From positions 62,001 to 126,000 of the forward strand of contig NZ_QGKU01000060.1 in NCBI RefSeq assembly GCF_003172915.1: DNA of 64,000 nt, written 5' to 3'. The notes beneath the pieces were generated by a model. The model searched no databases. It saw nothing but the letters and a program-made list of their open reading frames with translations, and was not told the origin of the DNA. A program made the position numbers and the translations under genes. Positions 46,101-54,313 of the stretch are shown piece after piece (the stretch's first letter is position 1; each line of letters begins with the position of its first letter). The stretch comes from Meridianimarinicoccus roseus. Its GTDB lineage: Bacteria > Pseudomonadota > Alphaproteobacteria > Rhodobacterales > Rhodobacteraceae.

Positions 46101-46742
46101 AACGCCTATCCGTTCGACCGGCGCGCCGCCGCCGACATCTCGCTGGCGGATTTTACCCGCCTGTTCGGACCTGGCGGCCTGATCGACTCGTTCTTCACCC
46201 AGAACCTTGCCGAATACGTGGATATCCGCACGCGGCCGTGGTCGTGGAAAACGGCGGGAGGTGGCGACCTTGGTATCTCGGCGTCGGTGCTTCAACAGTT
46301 CCAGTACGCGGCCGAGATCCGCGATGCATTCTTTGCCGGTGGCCCGGCGGCGGGTGTGCAGTTCCAGATCACTCCCGAAGCGCTCGATCCCGGAGCCGAG
46401 GCGATCATCCTGGAAATCGACGGGCAGACGATTGCCTTCCAGAACACCGACGGCCAGCCGCGACCGACCGCCGTGACCTGGCCAGGCACCGTCGGGCTTG
46501 CGCGGGTGACGTTCCTGCCGCCGCGCGCCGGATCGGAAAGCACGCTGAACCGCGATGGCCCTTGGGGCCTGTTCCGGTTGCTTGATGCGGCCGAAATCCG
46601 CGATACCAGCGCTTCGGACCGAAAGCGCATCATATTCAACATCGGAGGGCGGATCGCGATCTTCCAGATGCAGGCCGGATCGGTCCTCAACCCCTTTGCC
46701 CTCCCGGCGCTGACGGCCTTCAGCTGCCCCGAAACCTTCTAG
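43152..46742 (+). CDS. tssM: T6SS membrane core protein TssM (IcmF)
   Basis: 1196 residues. Two N-terminal membrane helices (about 10-30 and 45-67), a cytoplasmic NTPase-like domain with Walker A GPPGAGKTT at 132-140, a third helix near 450-470, and a large periplasmic region ending in the beta-rich C-terminal domain that normally contacts TssJ. ATG at 43152 overlaps the tssL stop; GTG one codon earlier is possible. Since no TssJ is present, the outer-membrane contact may differ from the standard model. Confidence 0.95.
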   Translation: MGKVLRALGSSIGITMIVALSLSLCIWFLGGFLGIGDARPLESVAGRLVGLGILWIVALIIVLILLLTSRKRDAALTEEIVTAADTAGPDDGVLKAELDEMRGKLRAAMVTLRKSKAGRGHLYELPWYVIIGPPGAGKTTAIVNSGLQFPLAGDMGKAAVGGVGGTRNCDWWFTDNAVLVDTAGRYTTHESDSEADNAAWLGFLGILKKYRKRQPINGAIVAISLSDLSMQDEQTQRNHAAAIRRRLSELQEKLGVRFPVYVLFTKADLLAGFIEFFDPLGKEARGQVWGFTFPLKPAKDSGGPLAGFDTEYGALLDRLNAQSLDRMQAESDAQKRSLIAGFPAQVASVRQVAHDFLTELFQESRLDHAPLLRGVYFTSGTQEGSPIDRLMMGMARTFGIGRQAIGSGSGSGRSYFLTHLFDRVVFRESGLVSADDRVERRYRWAKRGAIAATLLIAAGMGTAWTRSYMGNTQLIANVADQTARYEQAAALIPPSPVGDTDLPSIVPALDLLRALPVNPVDGAVPAPAGLGWGLYQGQVIGTQAEQAYRAALNEYLLPRLLLRLEEQMQSNINNPDLLYEALKVYLMLGLIGPMNAELVTQWMEVDWLLAYPGPQRADLRAALSDHLAAMLSQPMDQITLNNDLVTQVQTVLARMPQAQRVYNGIINSNAATDLPQFRLTDVGGPSLSRAFVRSTNAPLNEGIPGIYTYDGFNGVFLAEALSVAERIQRDAWVLGEQNAIEQTDAALAALSRDVLDLYYNDFIAQYDKLLAELDIIPLVSLSHAVEVTNVLSGPTSPIVNILTAVSQETQLTRVPEEETAEGGVSGDQAAAAGKLAAKTLKIKPKLSPAATKLLRTMNAAGGGSGEVPDQPGEYVEDRFAWLHELVASQDGQPSQLDLMMQSLTLVYQELNKLNFAGGLGTPSTEVSALAQFQADAARLPGPMQRWAQQIALGSSGITADTTRAGLNAQWQSGVLPMCSQATGNAYPFDRRAAADISLADFTRLFGPGGLIDSFFTQNLAEYVDIRTRPWSWKTAGGGDLGISASVLQQFQYAAEIRDAFFAGGPAAGVQFQITPEALDPGAEAIILEIDGQTIAFQNTDGQPRPTAVTWPGTVGLARVTFLPPRAGSESTLNRDGPWGLFRLLDAAEIRDTSASDRKRIIFNIGGRIAIFQMQAGSVLNPFALPALTAFSCPETF

Positions 46743-46744
46743 GG

Positions 46745-47437
46745 ATGACCGGGTTCGGCGCCTTCGGGAAAATCCCCGCGCTGGGGGATTTTCTCAGGTT
46801 CGACATGCCGCAGAGCTTCATTGCGCCGTGGGACCGGTGGGTGCAGGAAAGCCTGACGCAGGCGCGCGCCGCACTCGGCCCGCGCTGGAGGGGCTGCTAT
46901 ACCACCGCGCCGATCTGGCGCTTCACACTGACCGCCGGGCTGGCCGGGCCAACCGGCGCGCAGGGCATCTTGATGCCGTCGGTGGACCGTGTCGGGCGGC
47001 AGTTTCCGCTGACACTGGCGACGCTGCTGCCGGCAGGCCGGTCCGCCGTACAGGCGCATATGGCCGCCGCCGGCTGCTTTGACGTGCTGGAGCATATCGC
47101 GCTGGACGCGCTGGAAGATACGATGACACCGGCGCGCCTGACCGAACAGGTGCGCGCGCTGCGCCCGCCGCCTATGCCCGCCGCGCCCAACTGCGCCGCA
47201 GGGTTAGGTTTTCTTGCTGTCGCCCTGCAGGATGACAGCGATCCCTGTCACGCACTGGCTGCCCACGAGGCCGCCGCCCGCTTCCGCACACCGTCGGTCT
47301 GGACGGCAGTGCTGGACGGCGACACGCGGCTGCTGCTGACCGACGGTCTTCCCGGCGCCGGGCAGGTGGCGGGCCTTTTCGACCTTCAGGCCGAGCCGTG
47401 GCGCGGCGTCCCGCGAAGCGAAAGGATCCATGCATGA
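46745..47437 (+). CDS. tagF: T6SS post-translational repressor TagF
   Basis: 230 residues, DUF2094 family: GFGAFGKIPALGDFLRFDMP at the start, then FIAPWDRWVQESLTQAR and MPSVDRVGRQFPLTL, all typical. TagF silences assembled T6SS until threonine phosphorylation relieves it. In Agrobacterium TagF is fused to PppA; here the two are separate and overlap by four bases. Two bases after tssM. Confidence 0.92.
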   Translation: MTGFGAFGKIPALGDFLRFDMPQSFIAPWDRWVQESLTQARAALGPRWRGCYTTAPIWRFTLTAGLAGPTGAQGILMPSVDRVGRQFPLTLATLLPAGRSAVQAHMAAAGCFDVLEHIALDALEDTMTPARLTEQVRALRPPPMPAAPNCAAGLGFLAVALQDDSDPCHALAAHEAAARFRTPSVWTAVLDGDTRLLLTDGLPGAGQVAGLFDLQAEPWRGVPRSERIHA

Positions 47438-48147
47438 CGGGCATCCGGTACAATGCGGTGACCCATGTGGGGCGCGTGCGCAAGATCAACGAGGACAGCA
47501 TCCTCGCCCTCCCGGACCAAGGCATCTGGGTAGTAGCGGACGGCATGGGTGGCCACGCGGCGGGAGACTTCGCCAGCCAGACCATCGTGGAACGGGTCGC
47601 CGCGCTGCCACAGGACCTGTCGCCCGGCGACCGGATGCGCAGCCTGCGCGACGCGATCCAGACCGCGCATGACGCCATCCTCGACGAGGCCGCACGCCAG
47701 GGCGGCGTCACCATTGGCGCCGCCGTTGTCGCCCTCATGGTGGCCGATGGCCATTTCGTCGCGTTCTGGGCGGGGGACAGTCGCCTCTATCTCTACCGCG
47801 ACGGGGCGATCGACCTGCTGACATCGGACCATTCCGTCGTTGCGGAATTCGTGAAGGCCGGACGCATGACTTGGGACGAGGCCGAGATGCACCCGCAATC
47901 CAATGCGATCACCCACGCGGTCGGCGTGGGCGAGGTGCCGGGACTTGAGAAGATCCGCGGTCAGACCCGTCCCGGCGACCGCTTTCTGCTGTGCTCGGAC
48001 GGGCTGAACAAATACGCAGGCTTCGAGACGCTGCGCCAGACGCTCAAGGCGGCGCCGATCGAGACGGTCACCGACCGTCTGCTTCAGATCGCGCTCGATG
48101 GCGGCGGCAAAGACAACATCTCGATCATCGTTTTGGACGTGCTCTAG
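47434..48147 (+). CDS. pppA: PP2C-type serine/threonine phosphatase PppA
   Basis: 237 residues. PP2C motifs are VRKINEDSIL, VVADGMGGHAAG (metal Asp), FWAGDSRLYLYRDG, LLCSDGLNKY and KDNISIIVLDV. It removes phosphate from the threonine targets of PpkA, resetting the T6SS. ATG at 47434 has AAAGGA upstream and overlaps the tagF stop. Last plus-strand gene of the T6SS operon; a weak hairpin (48152-48169) lies between it and ppkA. Confidence 0.94.
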   Translation: MTGIRYNAVTHVGRVRKINEDSILALPDQGIWVVADGMGGHAAGDFASQTIVERVAALPQDLSPGDRMRSLRDAIQTAHDAILDEAARQGGVTIGAAVVALMVADGHFVAFWAGDSRLYLYRDGAIDLLTSDHSVVAEFVKAGRMTWDEAEMHPQSNAITHAVGVGEVPGLEKIRGQTRPGDRFLLCSDGLNKYAGFETLRQTLKAAPIETVTDRLLQIALDGGGKDNISIIVLDVL

Positions 48148-48177
48148 GCCCTGCCCAGTGCGACGGGCAAGACCCTG

Positions 48178-50325
48178 TCAGGGCAGCGTCGTCGTCAACA
48201 GCCGTGTATCGAGCGAACCGACCTTCCCGCTGCGGGCGCCAAGCGCCTCTGCATAGCTCATGGCAGACTCGGTGGTGGGGCGCATCCCGTCGAGGAACGG
48301 CTCGTCGGCGTGGATCACCAGAACCTGGGTCTTCCCCAGCGCAGTTTCGTCCACCACGAAGGCCAGCTTCTTGCCACCCGAGTCGGCCGCCTCGGCCAGT
48401 GTATGAGCCAGCCGGATGGTGACTGGCCCGTCGCGCCCGTCGCGCAGCGCGGCCACGTCATTGCCGGGACGGTTCACGTTCGGCATCAGGTGGAACACCT
48501 TTCCCGACACGTCAAGCGCGGACACGAACAGGTAGCCGTCCGTCACACCGGCAGGGATCACGAGGTCGATCACGGGGTTTTGGCCGACACTGAAGATGCC
48601 GTCTGGCACCGCCGCACCGGTTTCCCCATCCATGAAGCGGATGTCGAAACCGCCCGGCGGCGCGGACGGGAGCACGGACTCGAACAGGCACAGCGTCTGG
48701 TTCAGCACCTGCGCGTCAATCGCCACTTCCCGGTGGCCCGAGATGCGTTCGATCGCGTCGGCCAGCCCGGCCTTGGCGCCCTCCGAGGCCAGCCACCCCT
48801 CCACGCGGATCAGATCCGCATTGGAATAACCAAGCGCGGGCGGGTCCACGAGCCGCAGGTCGCCGCAATCCTGGTAGGCCTTCAGGATCGGATCGAGCGC
48901 CGACGGCACAAGGATACGTGGACCGAGTTCGATCGCCGCATCCATTTCCATACCCGACACCGACGCGACAAGCCCCAGCGACCGGCCAATCGTGTCGTGT
49001 TCCGACTTGTCGAAAGTCAGCCCCTCGACCCGGACATCGTTGTTCACGACCTCGATCCGCCATTCTGGCAATGTTGCCACTGCTTCGAGGATATCGGTCA
49101 CCGCGACACCCCAGTTATCCACGATGTTGCCGCGCGCCAGCGTGAAATCGGTGGTCCCGTCCATCGCGAGGATCTGCTGGCCGAGCGTCTGCGCCGCCTC
49201 TTCGGAGGGGACATGCCCCCTTCCGTAGATCGCGCCGGTGACTGGCCGCTCCATCACGATGCGGAACGGTTCAGCGAGAGGCAGGCCCGGAGTAAGGAAC
49301 GGGTCGAGCACACCGCCGAGATAGGCCCCGCCCGCAGCCGCCAAAAGCCCCGCAGCACCAAGTGCCGCGAAAATCCCGCCGCGCCGCGAGGACCGACCCG
49401 CTCCGGCATCGGTCCCGGCGGAGGCCACGGTCGGAGAAGGGCGGGGTGCGTCCGAGGGCGCGCGCGGCGCGATCACAGTCGCCTCGTCCAGATCAGCCTG
49501 CCCGCCGGGCGCGGCACCACCCCGGATCAGCACCAGAAGTGCATCGGCATCCTGCAGGCGGCGGTCCGGGTCGGGCACTGTCATGCGGTCGATCACGGTC
49601 CTCAGCGGTTCAGGCACGCCCGACGTGTCCAGCGGCAGGCCTTTCTTCTCGATCACTTCGAGCGGGTTGTTCCCGATGTCGGGCGCCTTGCCGCGGAAGG
49701 TCGCAAGCAGCAACGCCCCGAGCGCGTAGAGGTCAGAGCGCGCATCGCTCTTGCCACTCAACTGTTCGGGGGCCGCATAAGCATACTTGCCGGCGAATTC
49801 GTTGCCGACCACGGTCTCGGCGCCTGGATTGCTGTCCTTGGCGATGCCGAAATCGATGATCACGGCCTCGGACGGGCTGCCGTTGCGCAGGATGATGTTG
49901 TCCGGCGATAGGTCGCGGTGGACGATCAGCTTCGCATGGGCGGCCTTCAGACCCTCGGCCACGCGTTCCGCCACGACCATAAGGTCCGACGCGGACATGC
50001 CGCCCGACTTCATCTTCTTGTCCAAGCCCGGACCGTCCACGTAATCCATCACGAGGAACACGTCGCCATTCGCGTTACGCTGGTTGTGATAGTAGCGCAC
50101 GATCGCGTCGTGTCGGATCTCGCGGATGTCCTCCTCCCGCGTCATGAGGTTCAGGAACCCCTCGTCGCGGGAATACTCCGCGCGCAGAACCTTGAGCGCG
50201 ACGCGATTGCCGGAAATCTCGCTGCGGGCCTGGTATACCTCGGACGTGCCGCCGCGCCCCAAGACCGCCTCGATCCGGTAGGTGTTGTTCAGAAGATCGC
50301 CGATCTTGAAGGTGGCAGCGCTCAT
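48178..50325 (-). CDS. ppkA: PpkA-type membrane Ser/Thr kinase with periplasmic DUF4384-like module
   Basis: 715 residues. The kinase domain (15-270) has GRGGTSEVY, Lys45, HRDLSPDN (Asp138; Ser replaces the usual Lys) and DFG at 158-160. The juxtamembrane linker carries EATVIAPRAP (Thr283), like the TssL tail. One membrane helix (317-339) leads to a periplasmic part with two VxVEG-type segments (about 420-450 and 485-545). A DUF4384-like domain (575-675; GYLFVSALDVSGKVFHLMPN) ends the protein. It should phosphorylate TssL and itself, sensing something in the periplasm. Convergent with pppA. Confidence 0.92.
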   Translation of the reverse strand: MSAATFKIGDLLNNTYRIEAVLGRGGTSEVYQARSEISGNRVALKVLRAEYSRDEGFLNLMTREEDIREIRHDAIVRYYHNQRNANGDVFLVMDYVDGPGLDKKMKSGGMSASDLMVVAERVAEGLKAAHAKLIVHRDLSPDNIILRNGSPSEAVIIDFGIAKDSNPGAETVVGNEFAGKYAYAAPEQLSGKSDARSDLYALGALLLATFRGKAPDIGNNPLEVIEKKGLPLDTSGVPEPLRTVIDRMTVPDPDRRLQDADALLVLIRGGAAPGGQADLDEATVIAPRAPSDAPRPSPTVASAGTDAGAGRSSRRGGIFAALGAAGLLAAAGGAYLGGVLDPFLTPGLPLAEPFRIVMERPVTGAIYGRGHVPSEEAAQTLGQQILAMDGTTDFTLARGNIVDNWGVAVTDILEAVATLPEWRIEVVNNDVRVEGLTFDKSEHDTIGRSLGLVASVSGMEMDAAIELGPRILVPSALDPILKAYQDCGDLRLVDPPALGYSNADLIRVEGWLASEGAKAGLADAIERISGHREVAIDAQVLNQTLCLFESVLPSAPPGGFDIRFMDGETGAAVPDGIFSVGQNPVIDLVIPAGVTDGYLFVSALDVSGKVFHLMPNVNRPGNDVAALRDGRDGPVTIRLAHTLAEAADSGGKKLAFVVDETALGKTQVLVIHADEPFLDGMRPTTESAMSYAEALGARSGKVGSLDTRLLTTTLP

Positions 50326-50389
50326 GCCGCGCTGGTCCCGGTCCGGGGAGCGGCGGGGGGGCGATGCGGCGCGCGCGAGCGTGCCACGG

Positions 50390-50977
50390 TCAGCCGAGCA
50401 CCTGGAACTCGACCCGGCGGTTCGCGTCCGCATTCGGATCTTCCGGCACGATCGGGGCGCGCTCGCCGACACCCACCGCTTGAAGCCGCTCCGCGGCGAT
50501 GCCGCAGTCGGACACAAGGAAACGCTTCACTTCTTCGGCACGCAAGCGCGACAGACGTTCGTTGTAGGCTTCGGATCCGGAGGCATCCGTATGGCCGAGA
50601 ATGCGGAATACCTGAACGTCGATCTGCGTCATGACCTTGCACAGCGTCGCCAGCTTCGGCTTCTGGTCCTCGCGCAGCGCGGCGCTGTCGAAGTCGAACG
50701 AGATGTTAATGTTCACCTGTTCCTCGGGTGGCAGCGTGTCGAAGCCGACGCGCGTGCCGCTGTCGGCGGTCACCGTGGTGTCGGCAGTCGCGGCGGGTGC
50801 CGCCGCCTGGGCCGCGCCGCCCGAAACGGGCGCGATCGACAGGCCGCGGGTCTTTTGTTTGTTGAACCTTTCGAGGATCTGCTCCTCGGTCATGGTCGCG
50901 CCATCGGCGCCTTGCGCATGGGCCGCCGGGGCCAAAGCGCAGAGGCAGACCAGTAGAACAGAAAGCCGTTTCATCAT
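50390..50977 (-). CDS. OmpA-family peptidoglycan-binding protein
   Basis: 195 residues. Signal peptide (MMKRLSVLLVCLCALAPAAHAQ, cleaved after AHA), an Ala/Gly-rich stretch, then an OmpA C-terminal domain (about 90-195): ISFDFDSAALREDQKP, RILGHTDASGSEAYNERLS and the Arg-containing NRRVEF. It should bind peptidoglycan from the periplasm. The adjacent ATG at 50974 is an equally good start. Upstream of ppkA on the same strand (64 bases), so probably co-expressed with the kinase. Confidence 0.87.
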   Translation of the reverse strand: MMKRLSVLLVCLCALAPAAHAQGADGATMTEEQILERFNKQKTRGLSIAPVSGGAAQAAAPAATADTTVTADSGTRVGFDTLPPEEQVNINISFDFDSAALREDQKPKLATLCKVMTQIDVQVFRILGHTDASGSEAYNERLSRLRAEEVKRFLVSDCGIAAERLQAVGVGERAPIVPEDPNADANRRVEFQVLG

Positions 50978-51142
50978 TCCTCGCCCTTTCCCGGTCAAAC
51001 CTGCCGGAATACTACAAGATCACCTAATTCTTCACAACACCGTTGCACAGGTCTGTATCCTGAGGCACCGCGCACAGATTGACTTGCCGCCATCACCAAA
51101 GCACGCTGTGTGTTCAGTATCAGTTACCGGAGATCAACGCCC

Positions 51143-51997
51143 GTGCGCGCCATTATCGCCGCCATCATCGCCGCCATCGCGCTGCTTGCCGCGGGGCTCG
51201 TGTGGTTTGTGCTGCAAGGCACCGGACAGGACGCCGACGGGTTCGCAACGTCCCCGGGCCGCAGTGGTGGCGCCGCGGTGGACAGCGCCGCGCGGATCGA
51301 GATCGAGGTACTGCGCAAGCAGATCGAGACACTTCAGGACGAGGTTGGCGCATTGCGCGACCAAGTGCGCGGGCTTGCCGCCCGACCCGTGCCGCAATCC
51401 GTTGCGCCGGGTGACAACCGCGCCATCAACCACGGGCCGAACGCCATCATAGACACCTACGCGCAGGTCGTGCTGATCGCGCAGCGTCGGTCGATCAACG
51501 AAGGCCTACAGGTGGCCACGCCCGGCTTCCTGAAGGAGTTCCTCGGCAGTCCGCGCGAGACGCTCAGCGACAGTTGCGAGGAAATGACCAATCCGCAGCT
51601 GAAGTCTCTGCTAAGGGTAGAGCAGGTCGGACCGGTCAGGGTGCGCATGCTACAACCTGCGCTCGACAGTCTGGGGCGGGTGCTGGAAAATGTCCGCGCA
51701 GCCGATCAGGACCTTTACGACCGGATCAACACCGCCGGGTCGCTGTGCGTGCGGCAGATCCGGGGTACGCAGGGCCGGGTATCGAGCCATTCCTTCGGTC
51801 TCGCCGTCGATCTTAACATCGACGGGCAGCTTGATACGCTGGGCGACGGCAAGACCCAGCTTGGCCTGACGATCCTGGCCGATTTCTTCCGAGAGGAGGG
51901 CTGGATCTGGGGCGCAGGGTTCACCCGCGAGGATTCCATGCACTTCGAGATCAGCCGCGAGATGCTGGAACAGTGGCGTGCCGAGGGTAAGATCTGA
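51143..51997 (+). CDS. Membrane-anchored M15 (VanY-type) peptidase, TagX-like
   Basis: 284 residues. One N-terminal membrane helix (4-24), a coiled-coil segment (50-80; IEIEVLRKQIETLQDEVGALRDQ), then an M15 peptidase domain with zinc ligands His216 and Asp223 (SSHSFGLAVDLN) and His267 (MHFE). Acinetobacter TagX, an L,D-endopeptidase with a VanY-like domain, opens peptidoglycan for T6SS assembly; this protein has the same anchoring and fold class and sits at the edge of the T6SS locus. GTG at 51143 is chosen for the CGGAGA upstream. Confidence 0.8.
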   Translation: MRAIIAAIIAAIALLAAGLVWFVLQGTGQDADGFATSPGRSGGAAVDSAARIEIEVLRKQIETLQDEVGALRDQVRGLAARPVPQSVAPGDNRAINHGPNAIIDTYAQVVLIAQRRSINEGLQVATPGFLKEFLGSPRETLSDSCEEMTNPQLKSLLRVEQVGPVRVRMLQPALDSLGRVLENVRAADQDLYDRINTAGSLCVRQIRGTQGRVSSHSFGLAVDLNIDGQLDTLGDGKTQLGLTILADFFREEGWIWGAGFTREDSMHFEISREMLEQWRAEGKI

Positions 51998-52028
51998 CAG
52001 GCCCAATGCGATCGCCAGGCGGCCGCAT

Positions 52029-52655
52029 TCAGATCCCCGCAAGTGTATTGGAAATCGATTGCATGCTTGCCACGCGCTCTCTCAGGCGGGCCAGTTCCGG
52101 GTCGATGCTGGCCCCGGTACCCATCCCGTCGCTGATCAGGAGCGACCGGGTGCTAGCGAAGAACTCCTCTTGTTGGCGGGCGACGGTCAGCGTGTCGTCA
52201 ACCTCAGCTTTAAGTCGTTCGTCGCGCACCGCCGCCTCGGCGGTGCCGGTCTGCCGCTCGGCCAGCGCAGCGCGCATTGCGCGGATGCTGTCATCCATGC
52301 GCGCATTGGTCGTGCGCAGGTCGGCCACCACCGCATCAAGCACCTGTTCCTCGCTGGCATAACGTTCCTGAAGCTGCTTGACATAACCGCCCGCCGCGGC
52401 CCCGCCCAGGCGGCCGATCTGCGCGCCCGAGAATGCGCCCTGAACCCCGCCGGCGGCCGCACCGATCAACGCGCCGGCGCCGGCACCGGCAAGGCCGCCT
52501 TCGCCGACCGTGCGCTGCAAAGCCTCGCGGCTTTCGCGCAGTTCGCGCTCGGCGGGGGTTTCCGGAGTGTAGGTGACCAGTTCGTCGCCGCAGCCCGAAA
52601 GGCCGAGGAAAACCGCCACCGCGAAGGTGCCGCAGGTTGCGCGAAGCGATATCAT
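52029..52655 (-). CDS. Glycine-zipper lipoprotein
   Basis: 208 residues. The lipoprotein signal ends at LGLSGC (Cys22). Residues 51-90 are a glycine-zipper region (GEGGLAGAGAGALIGAAAGG and onwards), the type found in outer-membrane lipoproteins. Long helices follow (91-205; RTTNARMDDSIRAMRAALAE, ERLKAEVDDTLTVARQQEEF). No enzyme motif. Divergent from the first caspase-fold gene. It could form an outer-membrane-attached rod. Confidence 0.78.
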   Translation of the reverse strand: MISLRATCGTFAVAVFLGLSGCGDELVTYTPETPAERELRESREALQRTVGEGGLAGAGAGALIGAAAGGVQGAFSGAQIGRLGGAAAGGYVKQLQERYASEEQVLDAVVADLRTTNARMDDSIRAMRAALAERQTGTAEAAVRDERLKAEVDDTLTVARQQEEFFASTRSLLISDGMGTGASIDPELARLRERVASMQSISNTLAGI

Positions 52656-52772
52656 GACCCGATCTCCCAAATCCGCGCGGCCCGCGCCGAAAACCCTAGG
52701 CAGCACGCTAGCGAAGATGCAACACTGTGTCCACAAACGCGCAATTCCGTTCACTGCCCGGAGGCGAGGCCC

Positions 52773-54311
52773 ATGCGTCTGATCCCGATCGTGCTGGTAT
52801 TCTGCGCCGGGCTTGCCGGTCCGCTCTTCGCTGCCGACCGCGTTGCGCTGCTGATCGGGAATGCGGGCTATGCCAAGCCCGAACTGGAACTGGCCAACCC
52901 GATCAACGACGTGGACGCGCTGGCGGGCAGCCTGTCGCGGATCGGCTTCGACGTGATCGTGAGCCGGGATTCCACCCGCCCCGAGATGCGCGACGCACTC
53001 GACCGTTTCTCGCGTGAGGCGGAAGGGGCCGAGATGGCGCTGGTTTTCTATGCCGGTCATGGGGTGCAGGTCGCCGCCGAAAACTACCTGATCGGGGTGG
53101 AACTGGACGCGCTGACGCAACGCGCAGTCACCGAAGCCAGCGTCACGCTGAGCGAGATCCGCACGGCGGTGGACACGGCGCGCGCTGATCTGTCAATTAT
53201 TATCCTAGATGCCTGCCGCAACAACCCGCTGGTGGAAACCGGCATAGCGCGGGGCGGCCTCGCGCAATCCTCGGGCACGGTGGGCACGCTGATCGCCTAT
53301 TCCACTGATCCGGGCAATGTGGCGCTGGACGGGGTAGGCAGCAACAGCACCTTCACCGAAGCCATGCTGGAGCATCTGGAAACTCCCGGCATCGACGTGC
53401 GGATCATGTTCGGGCGGGTCCGGCAGGAAGTGGTGCGCGAGACGCGTGGGCTTCAGATCCCCTGGGTGGAAGAGTCCGTGCTGGGCGAACATTACCTCGT
53501 GCCCGGCACTCGGCCGAGCTATGTCGACGACGAGGTTCAGGCATGGCAAAGCGCCGAACGTTCGGGCAGCGTCGCAGCGCTGGGACGGTACCTCGAACGC
53601 TACCCGGACGGCCTGTTCGCGCAGATCGCGCAAAGCCGGATCGAGGCGCTGACCGGCACCGGTCCCGCGCCGCAGGGCGACCTGTTCGCCGCGCTGGACG
53701 ACACCCCTGCGGTCGCCGCATCGCTGGAATTGCTGGGCTATGCCTCTGCCACACGGAACACGTCTGACATCGCAGGCAGCTATCTCGCTCAGGCTTTCGC
53801 CGACTGGCAGGCGACCAAGCGCGGCAGCAGCGGCACCGTCGACCGGCTGGTGGAGGAGGGTGCGCAGATGGCCGTATTCCTGGGCACCTACACCGCGGGC
53901 GTTCTGCGCAAGGATCTTCAGGCATTTCTTGCGATGGAGGAGAACCTTGACCTTGCCGAAGCCGATCTGGACCGCGCCGTCGCGCAATTCGGCAGCGACC
54001 CCGCCGCGCAACCGGTGATCGCCGAGATCGCGGCGAACGTCGCCGCCATGACCGCGCAGCGCGACGCCGTGGCAGAAAGGCTGGATGCCAGCCGCAGCTA
54101 TTACCACGATCTGATCAACACCACCGAAGCCAGCTTTATGGAGATCATCTCCATGGACCTCGTGCCGCGCCACGGCGCTACCCGTGGCGGCACCGAGGTA
54201 CCAAGCCGCGTTCTGGACGACGCGCGCACCTTCCTGCGCCAGCTCGACATAATGTCGCGTGCGCCGGATGGCTCCTACGCTTGGCTCACCGATTTCCTTG
54301 AGGAGGACTGA
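52773..54311 (+). CDS. Exported caspase-fold (peptidase C14) protein 1
   Basis: 512 residues. Signal peptide (1-20, cleaved near LFA-AD), then a caspase-like domain (22-245): RVALLIGNAGYAKP at the start, catalytic His96 in VFYAGHGVQ and Cys148 in IILDACRNNP. The substrate-loop GRVRQEVVRETRGLQIPWVEES follows. A long helical C-terminal part (about 300-510) has coiled-coil character. It should act in the periplasm or outside. ATG at 52773 has GGAGGCGAGG upstream. Followed two bases later by a small lipoprotein with an unusual start. Confidence 0.87.
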   Translation: MRLIPIVLVFCAGLAGPLFAADRVALLIGNAGYAKPELELANPINDVDALAGSLSRIGFDVIVSRDSTRPEMRDALDRFSREAEGAEMALVFYAGHGVQVAAENYLIGVELDALTQRAVTEASVTLSEIRTAVDTARADLSIIILDACRNNPLVETGIARGGLAQSSGTVGTLIAYSTDPGNVALDGVGSNSTFTEAMLEHLETPGIDVRIMFGRVRQEVVRETRGLQIPWVEESVLGEHYLVPGTRPSYVDDEVQAWQSAERSGSVAALGRYLERYPDGLFAQIAQSRIEALTGTGPAPQGDLFAALDDTPAVAASLELLGYASATRNTSDIAGSYLAQAFADWQATKRGSSGTVDRLVEEGAQMAVFLGTYTAGVLRKDLQAFLAMEENLDLAEADLDRAVAQFGSDPAAQPVIAEIAANVAAMTAQRDAVAERLDASRSYYHDLINTTEASFMEIISMDLVPRHGATRGGTEVPSRVLDDARTFLRQLDIMSRAPDGSYAWLTDFLEED

Positions 54312-54313
54312 CC

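Noticed and set aside
51978-52772. Long N-terminal extension of caspase protein 1
   Set aside because: It would remove the signal peptide from the N-terminus and runs antisense to the glycine-zipper lipoprotein; ATG 52773 has a strong ribosome site.
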